64,000 nt of DNA from Treponema socranskii subsp. socranskii VPI DR56BR1116 = ATCC 35536 (GCF_000468115.1 NZ_AVQI01000082.1:18863-82862); one strand, 5' to 3'; counted from the stretch's first letter, positions 44,713-54,496 are shown. Translations and numbers: made by a program. Notes: generated from the letters alone by a model not told the origin.

Positions 44713-46077
44713 TTATCGCTTTTGAATCGCGACGGCTTCCGCTTTCGCATCGAATTCGTCGCCGAATAAATTTTTTCCGTTTACCGCAGCTTCGCCCGTT
44801 TGGTTGTCGTAGGGATCGTTTCTGAGGTTTCCGGCGGAGAGCGCAAATTCATGCTGAAAGTCGGATGCGAGCGGGATCCGGTACGGATCGATATTGCCGA
44901 AATAATAATTCCAGCGGTTCATATCCTTGTGACGGTACGCCGATCCTCCGAACGAACAATCCGCAAAAAGCCAGCCGTACGGTGCGATATAAAACTGCGC
45001 CCAGTCGTGATTTCCGACGCGGAGCGGCGTCGCGTACAATCCCGCTTGCCAGCGCGCCGGAATGCCCGCGTATCTGCAGAGCGTGATAAACAGCAGCGCT
45101 TGAATGCCGCAGTCGCCTTTTAATCCCGATGCGACGTATTCGGAAATGGCGTCGATCGTGATATAGCTTCGTACAAACGAATACATCACGTGCGTCGTAA
45201 TGTAATCGTATATTTTCCGCGCTTTGACAAGCGGATTCGTTTCTTTTCCGATGATTTCCGAAGCGAGCGTTTTTATGTACGGCGTAAAGCGTACGTGCGG
45301 TGCCTGCTCTTCCGTATAGAACGTCGGCTGTGCGTCCGATACGTTTTCCGCCGCCGGTTCCCTATACTCGATGTGATTTTCGAATTCGTATTCGACTGAA
45401 AACTTTTTGCACTCCGATGCGGAAGAAGTAAAGCAGACGGTGCGCTGCGGGTAATCGCTTGCGGCGATGTAATCGGGTTTCGGAGACGTGCCGAGCAGTT
45501 TATAATTTTTTACCTGCGCGTATTCGACGGGAACGGGTATGTGAACGCGCAGCGCATCGGAAGCTGCGACGGATGACGATGGTACTTCCAGCGTACTTTT
45601 GATGCGGAAATAATACGTCAGCCGTCCTTCTTTTTTTATCTCGTCGATCGCCGTATTTAAAAGCGCAAAGTTTGCCGCCGAATCGTCGAAATTTTCGGGA
45701 TGAATGCAGCGCGAGGCGAAGTCCGGCCGCGTCTTTACCAAGTTGTCGATAAAGAGTTTGTGCAGGTACACGACACCGTCCCGGTAAATCCATTCGACGG
45801 CGTTTTCCAGCCACAGGCGGCGGAATTCGCTTTCCGTAAAATCTTTAAAAGTATCCTTTAACAACTCAAGCGCTTTTTCCTTCGAATACGGATATTGCTG
45901 CGGAATGCGCCGGACGATCTCCCGTTCGAGTTCAAGGCGTTTTCGAAGCGCGTGCGGAATATCTTTTTGCAGTTTGTGCGCGATGCATTCATCGAGCGCC
46001 GCAAAATCGCCGTACCATTTCAATTTTTGTACGTCTTCTGGAAGCGGTACTTCCAAATATTTCAAATCGGAATACAT
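44713..46077 (-). CDS. Transglutaminase-like cysteine-protease-fold protein
   Basis: 454 residues with no signal peptide. The N-terminal 200 residues are helical and unrecognised. The transglutaminase core shows the triad Cys323 (GDCGIQALLF), His357 (NHDWAQFY) and Asp373 (LFADCSFGG), with ARKIYDYITTHVMY before it. Bacterial members cleave peptides or isopeptides more often than they cross-link. As last gene of the opp-epimerase operon it may act on imported peptides, for example muropeptides. It follows the epimerase after a gap of 57 bases. Confidence 0.82.
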   Translation of the reverse strand: MYSDLKYLEVPLPEDVQKLKWYGDFAALDECIAHKLQKDIPHALRKRLELEREIVRRIPQQYPYSKEKALELLKDTFKDFTESEFRRLWLENAVEWIYRDGVVYLHKLFIDNLVKTRPDFASRCIHPENFDDSAANFALLNTAIDEIKKEGRLTYYFRIKSTLEVPSSSVAASDALRVHIPVPVEYAQVKNYKLLGTSPKPDYIAASDYPQRTVCFTSSASECKKFSVEYEFENHIEYREPAAENVSDAQPTFYTEEQAPHVRFTPYIKTLASEIIGKETNPLVKARKIYDYITTHVMYSFVRSYITIDAISEYVASGLKGDCGIQALLFITLCRYAGIPARWQAGLYATPLRVGNHDWAQFYIAPYGWLFADCSFGGSAYRHKDMNRWNYYFGNIDPYRIPLASDFQHEFALSAGNLRNDPYDNQTGEAAVNGKNLFGDEFDAKAEAVAIQKR

Positions 46078-46134
46078 ACGTCCTATATCTCCTCGTGCTG
46101 CGGCAGTATCGACTCTGCTCGAATTCTGCAGCGT

Positions 46135-47208
46135 CTATTTTTCCAAACCTTTAAAACCGAATCCCGGCTCTTCGGCGAGCGTTATACGGTTCGCGTTTTC
46201 TACATGCATGCCGCCTTTAAAGGGCAGTGCGCTTAAAGAAAAGGTTGCATCGAGATCCGCACGCGTAATATTTTTTACCGCCGCTCCGAGGCTTGCGGCT
46301 GCGGTAACGCCGACGTTCGTCTCTTCGACCATGCAGCCGAGCATACATTCGACGCCGGCCGCTTCGCATATCGCGTTGATTTTAAGCGCTTCTCTGATGC
46401 CCCCGCATTTCATAAGCTTTATGTTCAGCACATCGATCGCTCTGCGCTCTATGAGGTGCAGCGCATCGTGCGACGTAAAACAGCTTTCGTCGGACATGAT
46501 GAGTACGTCCGTGTGCTTGGTGACGTATTCAAGACCGGCGATATCGTAGTAGGGGACGGGCTGTTCGACGAGTTCCAAATCGTATTCGTTTAAGTGTTCG
46601 ATGATCCTGACGGCGTCTTTTGCAGACCAGCCTTGATTTGCATCGACTCGTATTTTGACCTGCGGACCGACGGCACAGCGGATCGCTTTGACGCGCGCGA
46701 CGTCGTCTTCCAAATTCGTGCCGACCTTCGTCTTTATCGTCGTAAAGCCCTTTGCAACCCAATCTTTCGCTTTTGCAGCCATCGTTTCCGGCGTATCTAT
46801 ACCGACGGTGATATCGGTTTCGATGTAATTGTTTAAGCCGCCGAGCAGCTTGTACACGGGCATACCGGCCGATTTTCCGAGTATGTCGTAACAGGCGATA
46901 TCGACTGCGGCTTTTGCGCTCGGCGCGTGCGCTTGCGATTTTCCCATCGCCCAATAGATCGATTCCAAATCGCGCGGATCGAGCCCGATCAGATCGCTTT
47001 TCATGATTTCAATACCGGCAACGGTTCCCGGAAGATTTTCTCCCGTTATTAAAATTCCTGGAGCGCCTTCGCCGTATCCGACGATGCCTTCATCCGTTTC
47101 GACGGTGACGATCGCGCTCTTCGCGTGCGTTATAACGCCGAGCGAAATGCGGAACGGCTCTTTGAGCGGTACTTCCACCGCCTGAACTTTGATATCGGTG
47201 ATTTTCAT
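46135..47208 (-). CDS. Dipeptide epimerase (L-Ala-D/L-Glu epimerase family)
   Basis: 357 residues of the enolase superfamily. TDITVGIDTPE, FTTIKTKVG with the catalytic Lys, RVDANQGW, VEQPVP, SDES and NIKLMKCGG with the second Lys match L-Ala-D/L-Glu epimerases (YcjG, YkfB). These convert L-Ala-D-Glu from peptidoglycan to L-Ala-L-Glu so that it can be hydrolysed. The start is preceded by AGGAGG. Its position directly behind the peptide importer strongly supports a murein-peptide salvage role, although other dipeptide specificities exist in the family. Confidence 0.88.
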   Translation of the reverse strand: MKITDIKVQAVEVPLKEPFRISLGVITHAKSAIVTVETDEGIVGYGEGAPGILITGENLPGTVAGIEIMKSDLIGLDPRDLESIYWAMGKSQAHAPSAKAAVDIACYDILGKSAGMPVYKLLGGLNNYIETDITVGIDTPETMAAKAKDWVAKGFTTIKTKVGTNLEDDVARVKAIRCAVGPQVKIRVDANQGWSAKDAVRIIEHLNEYDLELVEQPVPYYDIAGLEYVTKHTDVLIMSDESCFTSHDALHLIERRAIDVLNIKLMKCGGIREALKINAICEAAGVECMLGCMVEETNVGVTAAASLGAAVKNITRADLDATFSLSALPFKGGMHVENANRITLAEEPGFGFKGLEK

Positions 47209-47276
47209 ATTTCCTCCTAGTATATCGTTTTCCTCTAAAAACTTTTGCAGGATATTTTGATACAGGATGTTTCGAC

Positions 47277-48260
47277 TTATTTACAAAAGTGGCAGGCGCA
47301 AAAATGGCCGCCGCCCAAATCCTTGTTTTCGGGTTTTACTTCGCTGCAGATTTTCTGCGCCATATAACACCTCGTATGAAATACGCAGCCCGACGGCGGA
47401 TCGGCGGGACTCGGCAAATCGCCTTCGAGAATGATTTTTTCCTTTTTGCCTTCTTCGATAACGGGAATGGCGGACAGGAGCGCTTTCGTATAGGGGTGCG
47501 CAGGATTTTCGTAGATGTCTTTTTTCGCCGCCGTTTCGACGATATGTCCCAAATACATGATGATGATGCGGTCGGAAACGTGTTTGATGACGCTGAGGTC
47601 GTGCGAAATAAAGATATACGCGATCCCCATTTTTTCCTGCAATTCCTGCAACAGGTTTATAACCTGCGCTTGGATGGAAACGTCGAGCGCCGAAACCGGC
47701 TCGTCGCAGACGATCACTTCCGGCCGGAGAATGATGGCGCGCGCGATGCCGATGCGCTGCCGCTGTCCGCCGGAAAATTCGTGCGGATAGCGGTTGTAGT
47801 ATTTTGCGTTTAAACCGACGATTTGCATCGTTTCGAGGACGCGCTTCCGTTTTTCTTCGACGCCGATCCGAAGCTGTATGTCGAGCGGCTCGGCGATGAT
47901 TTCTCCGACCGTCATACGCGGATTCAGCGATGCGTAGGGATCTTGAAAGATGATCTGCATCGCGCTCCTTGTTTTATGCAGTTCTTTTCCGCGCATTTTT
48001 ATTAAATCGTTTTTTTTGAAAATGACGGATCCGCTCGTCGGTTCTATGAGCCGGAGAACCGTTCGCCCCATCGTCGATTTTCCGCAGCCGGATTCTCCGA
48101 CGACGCCGAGCGTTTCGCCTTTTTCGAGATTGAAGCTCACGTCGTCGACGGCTTTGATGTAAGCTCTGCCGAAGGTAAAAAGCGATTTTTTCATCGGAAA
48201 CCATTTTTTGAGGTGACGCACTTGCAGCAGCGGAGCGTGTTGCGTATTATTATCGTTCAT
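47277..48260 (-). CDS. oppF: Oligopeptide ABC transporter ATP-binding protein (OppF type)
   Basis: 327 residues. Walker A GESGCGKST, signature FSGGQRQR, Walker B VIVCDEPVSALDV, and the C-terminal oligopeptide/dipeptide zinc-finger-like region with cysteines (GCVFHTRCYMAQKIC) seen in OppF/DppF, which may hold an iron-sulfur cluster. ATG 48260 was chosen because GAGGAGG lies just before it; the gene overlaps the end of oppD by 11 bases. Confidence 0.92.
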   Translation of the reverse strand: MNDNNTQHAPLLQVRHLKKWFPMKKSLFTFGRAYIKAVDDVSFNLEKGETLGVVGESGCGKSTMGRTVLRLIEPTSGSVIFKKNDLIKMRGKELHKTRSAMQIIFQDPYASLNPRMTVGEIIAEPLDIQLRIGVEEKRKRVLETMQIVGLNAKYYNRYPHEFSGGQRQRIGIARAIILRPEVIVCDEPVSALDVSIQAQVINLLQELQEKMGIAYIFISHDLSVIKHVSDRIIIMYLGHIVETAAKKDIYENPAHPYTKALLSAIPVIEEGKKEKIILEGDLPSPADPPSGCVFHTRCYMAQKICSEVKPENKDLGGGHFCACHFCK

Positions 48261-49245
48261 CGGCGTCCTCCTCTTTGCCCGCATAGCGGTGGCATCGTAC
48301 CGTTCGATTGCCGCAGTCTATGAGCGGGGGCTTTTTTTCTTTACAGATCGACTCCGCAAACGGGCATCTCGGCCAAAAGGTACAGCCGGCCGGCATATCG
48401 TCGAAAGACGGAACCGTTCCTTCGATCGTCTGAAGTCTGTCGGAATCGCGGCCGAGTTTCGGAACACACGCGATCAAACCCTGTGTATACGGATGAAGCG
48501 GATTTTGAAAGAGCTGCGCTTTCGGCGCGTATTCGACGATTTCGCCCGCATACATGATGAGCACTTCGTCCGCGATTTCGGAAATGACGCCGAGGTCGTG
48601 CGTGATCATTATAACGGACGTTCCCGTTTTTTCTTTGAGTTCGTCGATGAGGGCGAGTATCTGCGCTTGTATCGTTACGTCGAGCGCCGTAGTCGGCTCG
48701 TCGCAGATTAAAAGTTCGGGACTGCATGCGAGCGCTATCGCGATCATGACGCGCTGCCGCATACCGCCGGAGAGCTGATGCGGATATTCGTCGAATCGTT
48801 TTTCTGGCAGCGGAATTCTGACTAAGCGGAGCATTTCAAGAGCGCGCCGCTTCGCTTCTTTTTTTGTCATCGATTCGTGAATTAAAAGCGCTTCCTCTAT
48901 TTGACGGCCGACGGTGTATACGGGATTTAAAGAGGTCATCGGTTCTTGAAAGATCATTGCGATCCGTTTACCTCGTACTCGCCGCATCTCTTCTTCGCTT
49001 TTTGCCAAGAGATCTTCACCTTTAAATACGATTTTTCCGCCGACGATCTTTCCGGGAGGAGAGTCGATGAGGCGCATGACGGAAAGAGACGTGATGCTTT
49101 TTCCGCAGCCCGATTCTCCGACGATACCGAGCGTGTGCCCTTTGTTCAGCGAAAACGATACGTCGTTGACGGCTTTGACTATCCCGTCGTCCGTATAAAA
49201 CCATGTGCTCAGATTATCGACTTTCAGCAGCGTTTCTTCGATCAT
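48250..49245 (-). CDS. oppD: Oligopeptide ABC transporter ATP-binding protein (OppD type)
   Basis: 331 residues. Walker A GESGCGKS, signature LSGGMRQR, Walker B LLICDEPTTALDV and the C-terminal cysteine region (GCTFWPRCPFAESIC). It works with OppF to power peptide import. Start ATG after GAGGTAG, ten bases after oppC. Confidence 0.92.
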   Translation of the reverse strand: MIEETLLKVDNLSTWFYTDDGIVKAVNDVSFSLNKGHTLGIVGESGCGKSITSLSVMRLIDSPPGKIVGGKIVFKGEDLLAKSEEEMRRVRGKRIAMIFQEPMTSLNPVYTVGRQIEEALLIHESMTKKEAKRRALEMLRLVRIPLPEKRFDEYPHQLSGGMRQRVMIAIALACSPELLICDEPTTALDVTIQAQILALIDELKEKTGTSVIMITHDLGVISEIADEVLIMYAGEIVEYAPKAQLFQNPLHPYTQGLIACVPKLGRDSDRLQTIEGTVPSFDDMPAGCTFWPRCPFAESICKEKKPPLIDCGNRTVRCHRYAGKEEDADER

Positions 49246-49254
49246 ACCGCTACC

Positions 49255-50172
49255 TCAAACACGGAGTTTCGGATCGAGCGCGTCGCGCAGTCCGTCCCCG
49301 AAAATATTAAACGTTATGACGGTAATGATGATCGCGACTCCCGGCATAATGCTGTATATCGGCAAAAAACCGATAACCGACTGCGCCGCGCTTATCATAT
49401 TGCCCCAGCTCGGTGTGGGCGGCTGGATGCCGAGACCGAGAAAACTCAACGACGCTTCGTACATGATAGCGTGCGGAATGCCGAGCGTTACGAGTACGAT
49501 GATCGTCGAAAGGCAGTTCGGAATCAAGTGTTTGACGATGATCCGAAACGACCTGCCGCCGCTTGCACGGCTGGCTTCCACGTATTCTTTTTCTTTCAGC
49601 TGTATGACCGCTCCTCTGATCATGCGCGCGGTTCTGACCCAGGTCAAAAAACCGAGCGCGATGTAGAGATTCAAAATACCCTGTCCCAAAAACGTCATAA
49701 TCGCCATAGCGAAGATGAGATCGGGGAACGCGGAAAATATTTCCATGATGCGGGAGATGACCGCGTCTACGATGCCTCCGAAATAGCCTGCGAGGGAGCC
49801 GAGCGTTATGCCGATGATCGAAGCGAGGAGCTGCGCGAGAATGCCGATACTCAACGAAATCCTCGTGCCGTATATGATGCGCGACAGGATATCGCGTCCG
49901 TATTCGTCCGCACCGAGCAAATGTTTCGCATTCGGTTGAGCGAGCACCGATTGATAATCCTGATGGCTCGGATCGTAGGGAGCGATAAGCGGAGCGAAGA
50001 TCGCGACGGCGATGAGCAGCAAAATGATTACGAGGCAGGTCATCGCGGCTTTATTTTTTCGAAAGCGTTTAAAGCTGTCTTTATAATAGCTCGAATATTC
50101 TATGTCGCCGTTTACAATGCCGTCGGCAAAGCGCTTTTGTTTATTAAAAAATGAAAAAAACGCTTTCATCAT
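49255..50172 (-). CDS. oppC: Oligopeptide ABC transporter permease (OppC/DppC type)
   Basis: 305 residues with six membrane segments and the permease loop VEASRASGGRSFRIIVKHLIPN. The periplasmic block APYDPSHQDYQSVLAQPNAKHLLGADEYGRDILSR is characteristic of DppC/OppC, shown here in part. Its start overlaps the oppB stop by four bases (ATGA). Confidence 0.93.
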   Translation of the reverse strand: MMKAFFSFFNKQKRFADGIVNGDIEYSSYYKDSFKRFRKNKAAMTCLVIILLLIAVAIFAPLIAPYDPSHQDYQSVLAQPNAKHLLGADEYGRDILSRIIYGTRISLSIGILAQLLASIIGITLGSLAGYFGGIVDAVISRIMEIFSAFPDLIFAMAIMTFLGQGILNLYIALGFLTWVRTARMIRGAVIQLKEKEYVEASRASGGRSFRIIVKHLIPNCLSTIIVLVTLGIPHAIMYEASLSFLGLGIQPPTPSWGNMISAAQSVIGFLPIYSIMPGVAIIITVITFNIFGDGLRDALDPKLRV

Positions 50173-51101
50173 GCCTCTCCTTTACCGTAGCGTATGCGCG
50201 GATCTATGAGGACATAGGAAACGTCGACGAGCAAGTTGACGACGACGAAAACGAATGCGATATACATGACGGTTCCTTCGAGCAGCGGCAAGTCGCGGTT
50301 CGTCATGGAATCGACGGCAAGTTTTCCGATGCCCGGAATGGAAAATACTTTTTCTATCAGCATGGAGCCGGTGAGCATGTTTCCGAGTTCGGTTCCGACA
50401 AGCGTTACGATCGGAATCATCGCGTTTTTAAGCGCATGGTGTATGATGAGGGCACTCCGCGTTACGCCTTTTGCGCGCGCCGTACGGATATAATCCTGTT
50501 TGATGACATCGAGCATACTTGTCCGCGTTATGCGTGCGATGCTTCCGGCATACCGCGTTCCGAGCGCTATGCTCGGCAAAATATAGGCGACCGGTGAATC
50601 GAATCCCGAAATGGGGAAGAGATTTAATTTTAAACCGAATATGATCTGCAAAATAATGGCGATCCAAAACGAAGGCGCCGACACGCCGAATACCGACAGT
50701 GCCATAAACGCCGAATCGATCCACGTACCGCGGTTCAACGCGGCCGCAAGTCCGCAGCTGATGCCGAGTACGACGGCGAATAAAAACGAAATCATTGCCA
50801 GTTTGAGCGTTACGCGGAATGCGCGGGAGAGGGCGAGGATAACGGGCTCTTTTGAAAAATATGAAACGCCGAAATCCATACGGACGACACCTGAGATAAA
50901 ATTTACATACTGCCGCGAAAGCGGTATATCGAGGCCGAGCTGGTGACGGACGGCAGCAATCGTTTCGGGCGTTGCTCTCCGTTCGAGCATCATCGCTACG
51001 GGATCTCCGGGTACGACTTGCAGCAGGATAAAGGTGATCAGCGTGATGCCGAATATGACGATAACGGTTTGCAGCAATCTCTTTGCTATATATGCGGCCA
51101 T
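50169..51101 (-). CDS. oppB: Oligopeptide ABC transporter permease (OppB/DppB type)
   Basis: 310 residues with six membrane segments. MAAYIAKRLLQTVIVIFGITLITFIL at the start and RTARAKGVTRSALIIHHALKNAMIP near residue 195 are typical of DppB/OppB. It begins 55 bases after the binding-protein gene, behind a GC-rich stem-loop. Confidence 0.93.
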   Translation of the reverse strand: MAAYIAKRLLQTVIVIFGITLITFILLQVVPGDPVAMMLERRATPETIAAVRHQLGLDIPLSRQYVNFISGVVRMDFGVSYFSKEPVILALSRAFRVTLKLAMISFLFAVVLGISCGLAAALNRGTWIDSAFMALSVFGVSAPSFWIAIILQIIFGLKLNLFPISGFDSPVAYILPSIALGTRYAGSIARITRTSMLDVIKQDYIRTARAKGVTRSALIIHHALKNAMIPIVTLVGTELGNMLTGSMLIEKVFSIPGIGKLAVDSMTNRDLPLLEGTVMYIAFVFVVVNLLVDVSYVLIDPRIRYGKGEA

Positions 51102-51119
51102 CGTATTTCCTTACATATC

Positions 51120-51146
51120 GTGCGCCGCGCGTTCCGCGCGGCGCAC
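51120..51146 (-). terminator. GC-rich stem-loop between oppA and oppB
   Basis: A perfect 12-bp stem (GTGCGCCGCGCG and its complement) with a three-base loop. It should be very stable, but is not followed by a T run on the minus strand, so it more likely shields the oppA message and lowers expression of the membrane genes. Confidence 0.65.
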
Positions 51147-51156
51147 GGTTTTGACG

Positions 51157-52722
51157 TTATTGAATGTCGGCTTTTCTGCAATCAATGCGATTTGCCGAAT
51201 CGATTGTAAAACCGGTTACTTTCGGATTCAGCAGATAAAAATTCACTTCGTTGATAAGGGGGAGCGCCGCGAAATCTTCGCGCGTTAAAATGTGCTCGGC
51301 TTGTTCGTATATCTTTTGGCGGGCGGCCGTATCGTCGGTGAGCACTCCGTCGTCCATCAATTTTTCAAAGCGCGGATCGTGCCAAAACGACGATGAGAGA
51401 TCGACTCTGCCCGCGCTGACGGGGTAGAGCATGCTGTCGGGGTCGCTGTAGTCGACGTACCAGTTGCTTACGCTGCAGTCGATGCCGCCGTTCCGCTTCA
51501 TATCCGTCCATGCCGAGCGATCTACCTGTTCGATCTGAACGTTGATGCCTGCCGGTCTCGCTTCTTCCTGAAACGCGGTTGCGATTTGCAAACCCAAGCT
51601 GTTCGACGAAATGACCGTAACGCGCAGATCGTATCCGTTTGCAAAACCCGCTTCGGCAAGCAGCGCCTTTGCGCGATCGGGGGCGTATTCGAAAGGTAAA
51701 GCGTTTTTATCGTGACCGATAAGCGCCGGCGGGATAAAAGAGCTCGGAACTGATGCCGTGCCGTGCAGCACGCTTTCGCAGATCGCCTTTCTGTCGATCG
51801 CAAGCGAAATGGCTTCGCGCACTTTTGCGTCGGGAATCACTTTTACGTTCGGGAGAAAATAATATCCGCCGGGCTGCTGATAGCTGTGGATTTGGTCTTT
51901 CAACTGCGGATTGTTCGCATACACCGGATACAGCGAATTTTTCAAACCGACAAAATCGACATTGCCCTTTTGATATTCGAGCACTTGCGTATTCGCATCG
52001 GGAACGAATTTATAGTTGATTTTATCGAGGATCGCCGCACCTCCGTGATACTCTGCGAATTTCGACATTTCCGCACCGACGTCGGGTGTATAGCTGTCCA
52101 ATTTAAACGGCCCCGTTCCGATGAGCGTCTTCGTACCCCACGTATCGCCGGCTTCTTCGCATGCATCCGCCGGATAGATCGCCGTATAGGGCGTCGAAAG
52201 CGCTGCGAGAAACGGCGTATAGATGCGGGACAGCGTAATCGTAAAATGTGTGTCGTCGATTATTTTGATGCCTGCCAATTCGTTCGCGGCGCCGCTTTGT
52301 AAGTCGCGGTATCCGACGACCGTTTCGAGAAGGCTCGCCATACTCTGTTTTTTTACGACGCGTTCGAGAGAATATTTTACGTCGCGGCTTGTCAACGGCT
52401 TACCGTTGTGAAATTGTACGCCCGATTTAATCGTAAAAGCATACGTCAGCGTTTCAGGCGAAAAAGAAGGCGTCCCTTCTATAAGAACAGGAGCGATGGA
52501 ACCGTCTTCGCGCGATATAAAAAGGGATTCCGTAACATTGTCGGTGAGCCGCATGATATCGGAGTACGTGTTTAAATGCATATCGAGCGGAACTTGCGGA
52601 TCGACGACGGCGAGGCGGAATACTTTTTCACCCGCCTTTTTCCCCGTACTCGATTTTCCGCCGCAGCCGAAAAACAGACAGGCCGTCAAACAAATGCATA
52701 AAAGCATACCTAATTTTTTCAT
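51157..52722 (-). CDS. oppA: Oligopeptide-binding lipoprotein (SBP family 5)
   Basis: 521 residues. Lipoprotein signal MKKLGMLLCICLTACLFFGC with Cys20 as lipidation site. The family 5 fold follows: SFSPETLTYAFTIKSGVQFHNGKPLTSRDVKYSLERV is shown in part as IKSGVQFHNGKPLT, then LIGTGPFKLDSY and VREAISLAIDRKAI. It binds peptides outside the inner membrane. First gene of the seven-gene operon; ribosome binding site GAGGAGG. Confidence 0.92.
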   Translation of the reverse strand: MKKLGMLLCICLTACLFFGCGGKSSTGKKAGEKVFRLAVVDPQVPLDMHLNTYSDIMRLTDNVTESLFISREDGSIAPVLIEGTPSFSPETLTYAFTIKSGVQFHNGKPLTSRDVKYSLERVVKKQSMASLLETVVGYRDLQSGAANELAGIKIIDDTHFTITLSRIYTPFLAALSTPYTAIYPADACEEAGDTWGTKTLIGTGPFKLDSYTPDVGAEMSKFAEYHGGAAILDKINYKFVPDANTQVLEYQKGNVDFVGLKNSLYPVYANNPQLKDQIHSYQQPGGYYFLPNVKVIPDAKVREAISLAIDRKAICESVLHGTASVPSSFIPPALIGHDKNALPFEYAPDRAKALLAEAGFANGYDLRVTVISSNSLGLQIATAFQEEARPAGINVQIEQVDRSAWTDMKRNGGIDCSVSNWYVDYSDPDSMLYPVSAGRVDLSSSFWHDPRFEKLMDDGVLTDDTAARQKIYEQAEHILTREDFAALPLINEVNFYLLNPKVTGFTIDSANRIDCRKADIQ

Positions 52723-52924
52723 AGTACATCCTCCTCATAAAAACTTTCTTATAAACACGGCAGCGCCGAAAATCCGATCGCGACTCTACCGTATATATAC
52801 ATTTACATTATGGAACGATATTTTAAAATCATAATATGTTTTTAACATACTGTCTAGTGATCGTTCGCCCTGTCGGAAACGGCGGCATAGTGCGATAATT
52901 ATGCAAAAGCGGTATACTCGCCCT

Positions 52925-53884
52925 ATGCGCATCTTTTGTATCGTTTTCGGCATCTGCGCGGCTTTGTTTGCCGTCCAGACGCTGCTCGTGTACGCTTTTC
53001 TCTTTTGTCCGACGGTTGTCAGGCAAAAGAAAAGCGCGCCTGAAATTTTTGAAGACGCGCCGAGCCTCGCGCCGTACCTTGCGGAACTCCACAGCGCCGT
53101 CGATTTTTTTCATCGCATGGAAAAGGAAAAAGTTCGGATTACGTCCTGTGACGGTATCAAACTCACCGCATGGTACGTGCGTGCGGAAGATGCACAGGGA
53201 ACCGTTGTCTGTATGCACGGTTATCACGGAAGCCCGATGAGCGATTTTTCGCTTGCCGTGCGTTTTTTTCATGAACGGGGATGGAATGTTTTGCTGCCGT
53301 ACGAAAGGGCGCACGGGGAAAGCGGCGGCAACTGTCTCACCTTCGGCATAAAAGAGCGTTTCGACTGCCGCGATTGGGTGACGGCGATCGATCGAAAAAA
53401 CGACGGCGTCCTGCCGATCATACTCTACGGCGTTTCGATGGGAGCAGCTACGGTGCTCATGGCGTCGGGCACGGAGCTTTCCGAAAACGTTAAATTCATT
53501 ATCGCCGACTGCGGCTATACTTCTCCGCGCGATGAAATAGTGCACGTGCTGAAAACGTCGTACCGCCTGCCCATTTTCCCAACGCTCGCGATTTCCGATA
53601 TGCTCGCCCGCGCTCTTGCCGGTTTTAGCTTGAGCGAATATTCGACGCTTGATGCGCTCAATGAAAATGAAATTCCCGTGCTCTTTATCCACGGGGATGC
53701 AGATACGTTTGTGCCGCCGTATATGTCGGAGCAAAATTACGAAGCGTGTAAAGCGCCGAAAGAACTGCTCGTCGTGCACGGTGCGCCGCACGCGGTCAAT
53801 TATGCGCTCGGCAAAAAAGAGTACGAAAAAAAGATAATTGAATATATAAATACGTATAGCGTGATAAAAAACATACCGCAATAA
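52925..53884 (+). CDS. Membrane-anchored alpha/beta hydrolase
   Basis: 319 residues from ATG 52925; an in-frame ATG at 52901 is an alternative. An N-terminal hydrophobic helix (MRIFCIVFGICAALFAVQTLLVYAFLF, one segment) anchors it with the enzyme domain outside. Catalytic residues: nucleophile in GVSMGAA, Asp in FIHGDADTFV, His in GAPHAVNY. MHGYHGSPMSDF forms the oxyanion loop. This resembles YqkD/BEM46-like hydrolases; substrate unknown. Divergent from the opp operon. Confidence 0.82.
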   Translation: MRIFCIVFGICAALFAVQTLLVYAFLFCPTVVRQKKSAPEIFEDAPSLAPYLAELHSAVDFFHRMEKEKVRITSCDGIKLTAWYVRAEDAQGTVVCMHGYHGSPMSDFSLAVRFFHERGWNVLLPYERAHGESGGNCLTFGIKERFDCRDWVTAIDRKNDGVLPIILYGVSMGAATVLMASGTELSENVKFIIADCGYTSPRDEIVHVLKTSYRLPIFPTLAISDMLARALAGFSLSEYSTLDALNENEIPVLFIHGDADTFVPPYMSEQNYEACKAPKELLVVHGAPHAVNYALGKKEYEKKIIEYINTYSVIKNIPQ

Positions 53885-53915
53885 TAATGAAAGGAAATCT
53901 CTAAAACAGGGGAAG

Positions 53916-54461
53916 ATGAATATGAGCCTGATTACCGAAGATGTAAAAAATGCCGTCAATCAATTGCTTTCAGTGGCAGAGCTGAAAGAAGAAAACATCC
54001 TCGTCGTCGGATGTTCTTCGAGCGAAATACTCGGAAATAAAATCGGAACGACTTCGAGTGAAGAGGCGGGGAGAGAAGTTTTTAAGGCGATATACGATAT
54101 CGTTCGGCCACGCGGCATATTCCTTGCAGCGCAGTGCTGCGAACATTTGAACCGCGCGCTTGTCATCGAAGCAGCCTGTCTTGAAAAATACGGTTATGAG
54201 AGGGTTTCCGTCGTTCCGTGGATTCACGCAGGCGGCTCTTTTGCATCGGCAGCGTACCGCCTGTTCGAAGAGCCTGCCGTTACGGAGCATATAAAAGCCG
54301 ATGCCGGAATCGACATCGGCGATACGCTTATCGGCATGCATTTGCGCGATGTAGCCGTACCCGTCCGCATCGAACAAAAAAGCATCGGAGAAGCACACAT
54401 CGTATGCGCGCGTACTCGGCCGCGCCTTATCGGCGGAGAACGCGCACGTTATACGCTGTAG
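53916..54461 (+). CDS. TIGR01440/UPF0340 family protein (YwlG-like)
   Basis: 181 residues matching the YwlG family: VVGCSSSEILGNKIGTTSS, GIFLAAQCCEHLNRALV and VPVRIEQKSIGEAHIVCARTRPRLIGGERARY. Function not established. The gene may start at 53916 or at the next ATG (53922), which is better spaced from AGGGG. It follows the hydrolase gene by 31 bases and is probably co-transcribed. Confidence 0.88.
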   Translation: MNMSLITEDVKNAVNQLLSVAELKEENILVVGCSSSEILGNKIGTTSSEEAGREVFKAIYDIVRPRGIFLAAQCCEHLNRALVIEAACLEKYGYERVSVVPWIHAGGSFASAAYRLFEEPAVTEHIKADAGIDIGDTLIGMHLRDVAVPVRIEQKSIGEAHIVCARTRPRLIGGERARYTL

Positions 54462-54496
54462 CGGCGGTTTTCGGCTCGCATTTTCAAAGTTATGAG

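Noticed and set aside
52829..53959. A 376-codon open frame antisense to the alpha/beta hydrolase
   Set aside because: The plus strand encodes an intact hydrolase with all catalytic residues; the antisense product is compositionally odd.
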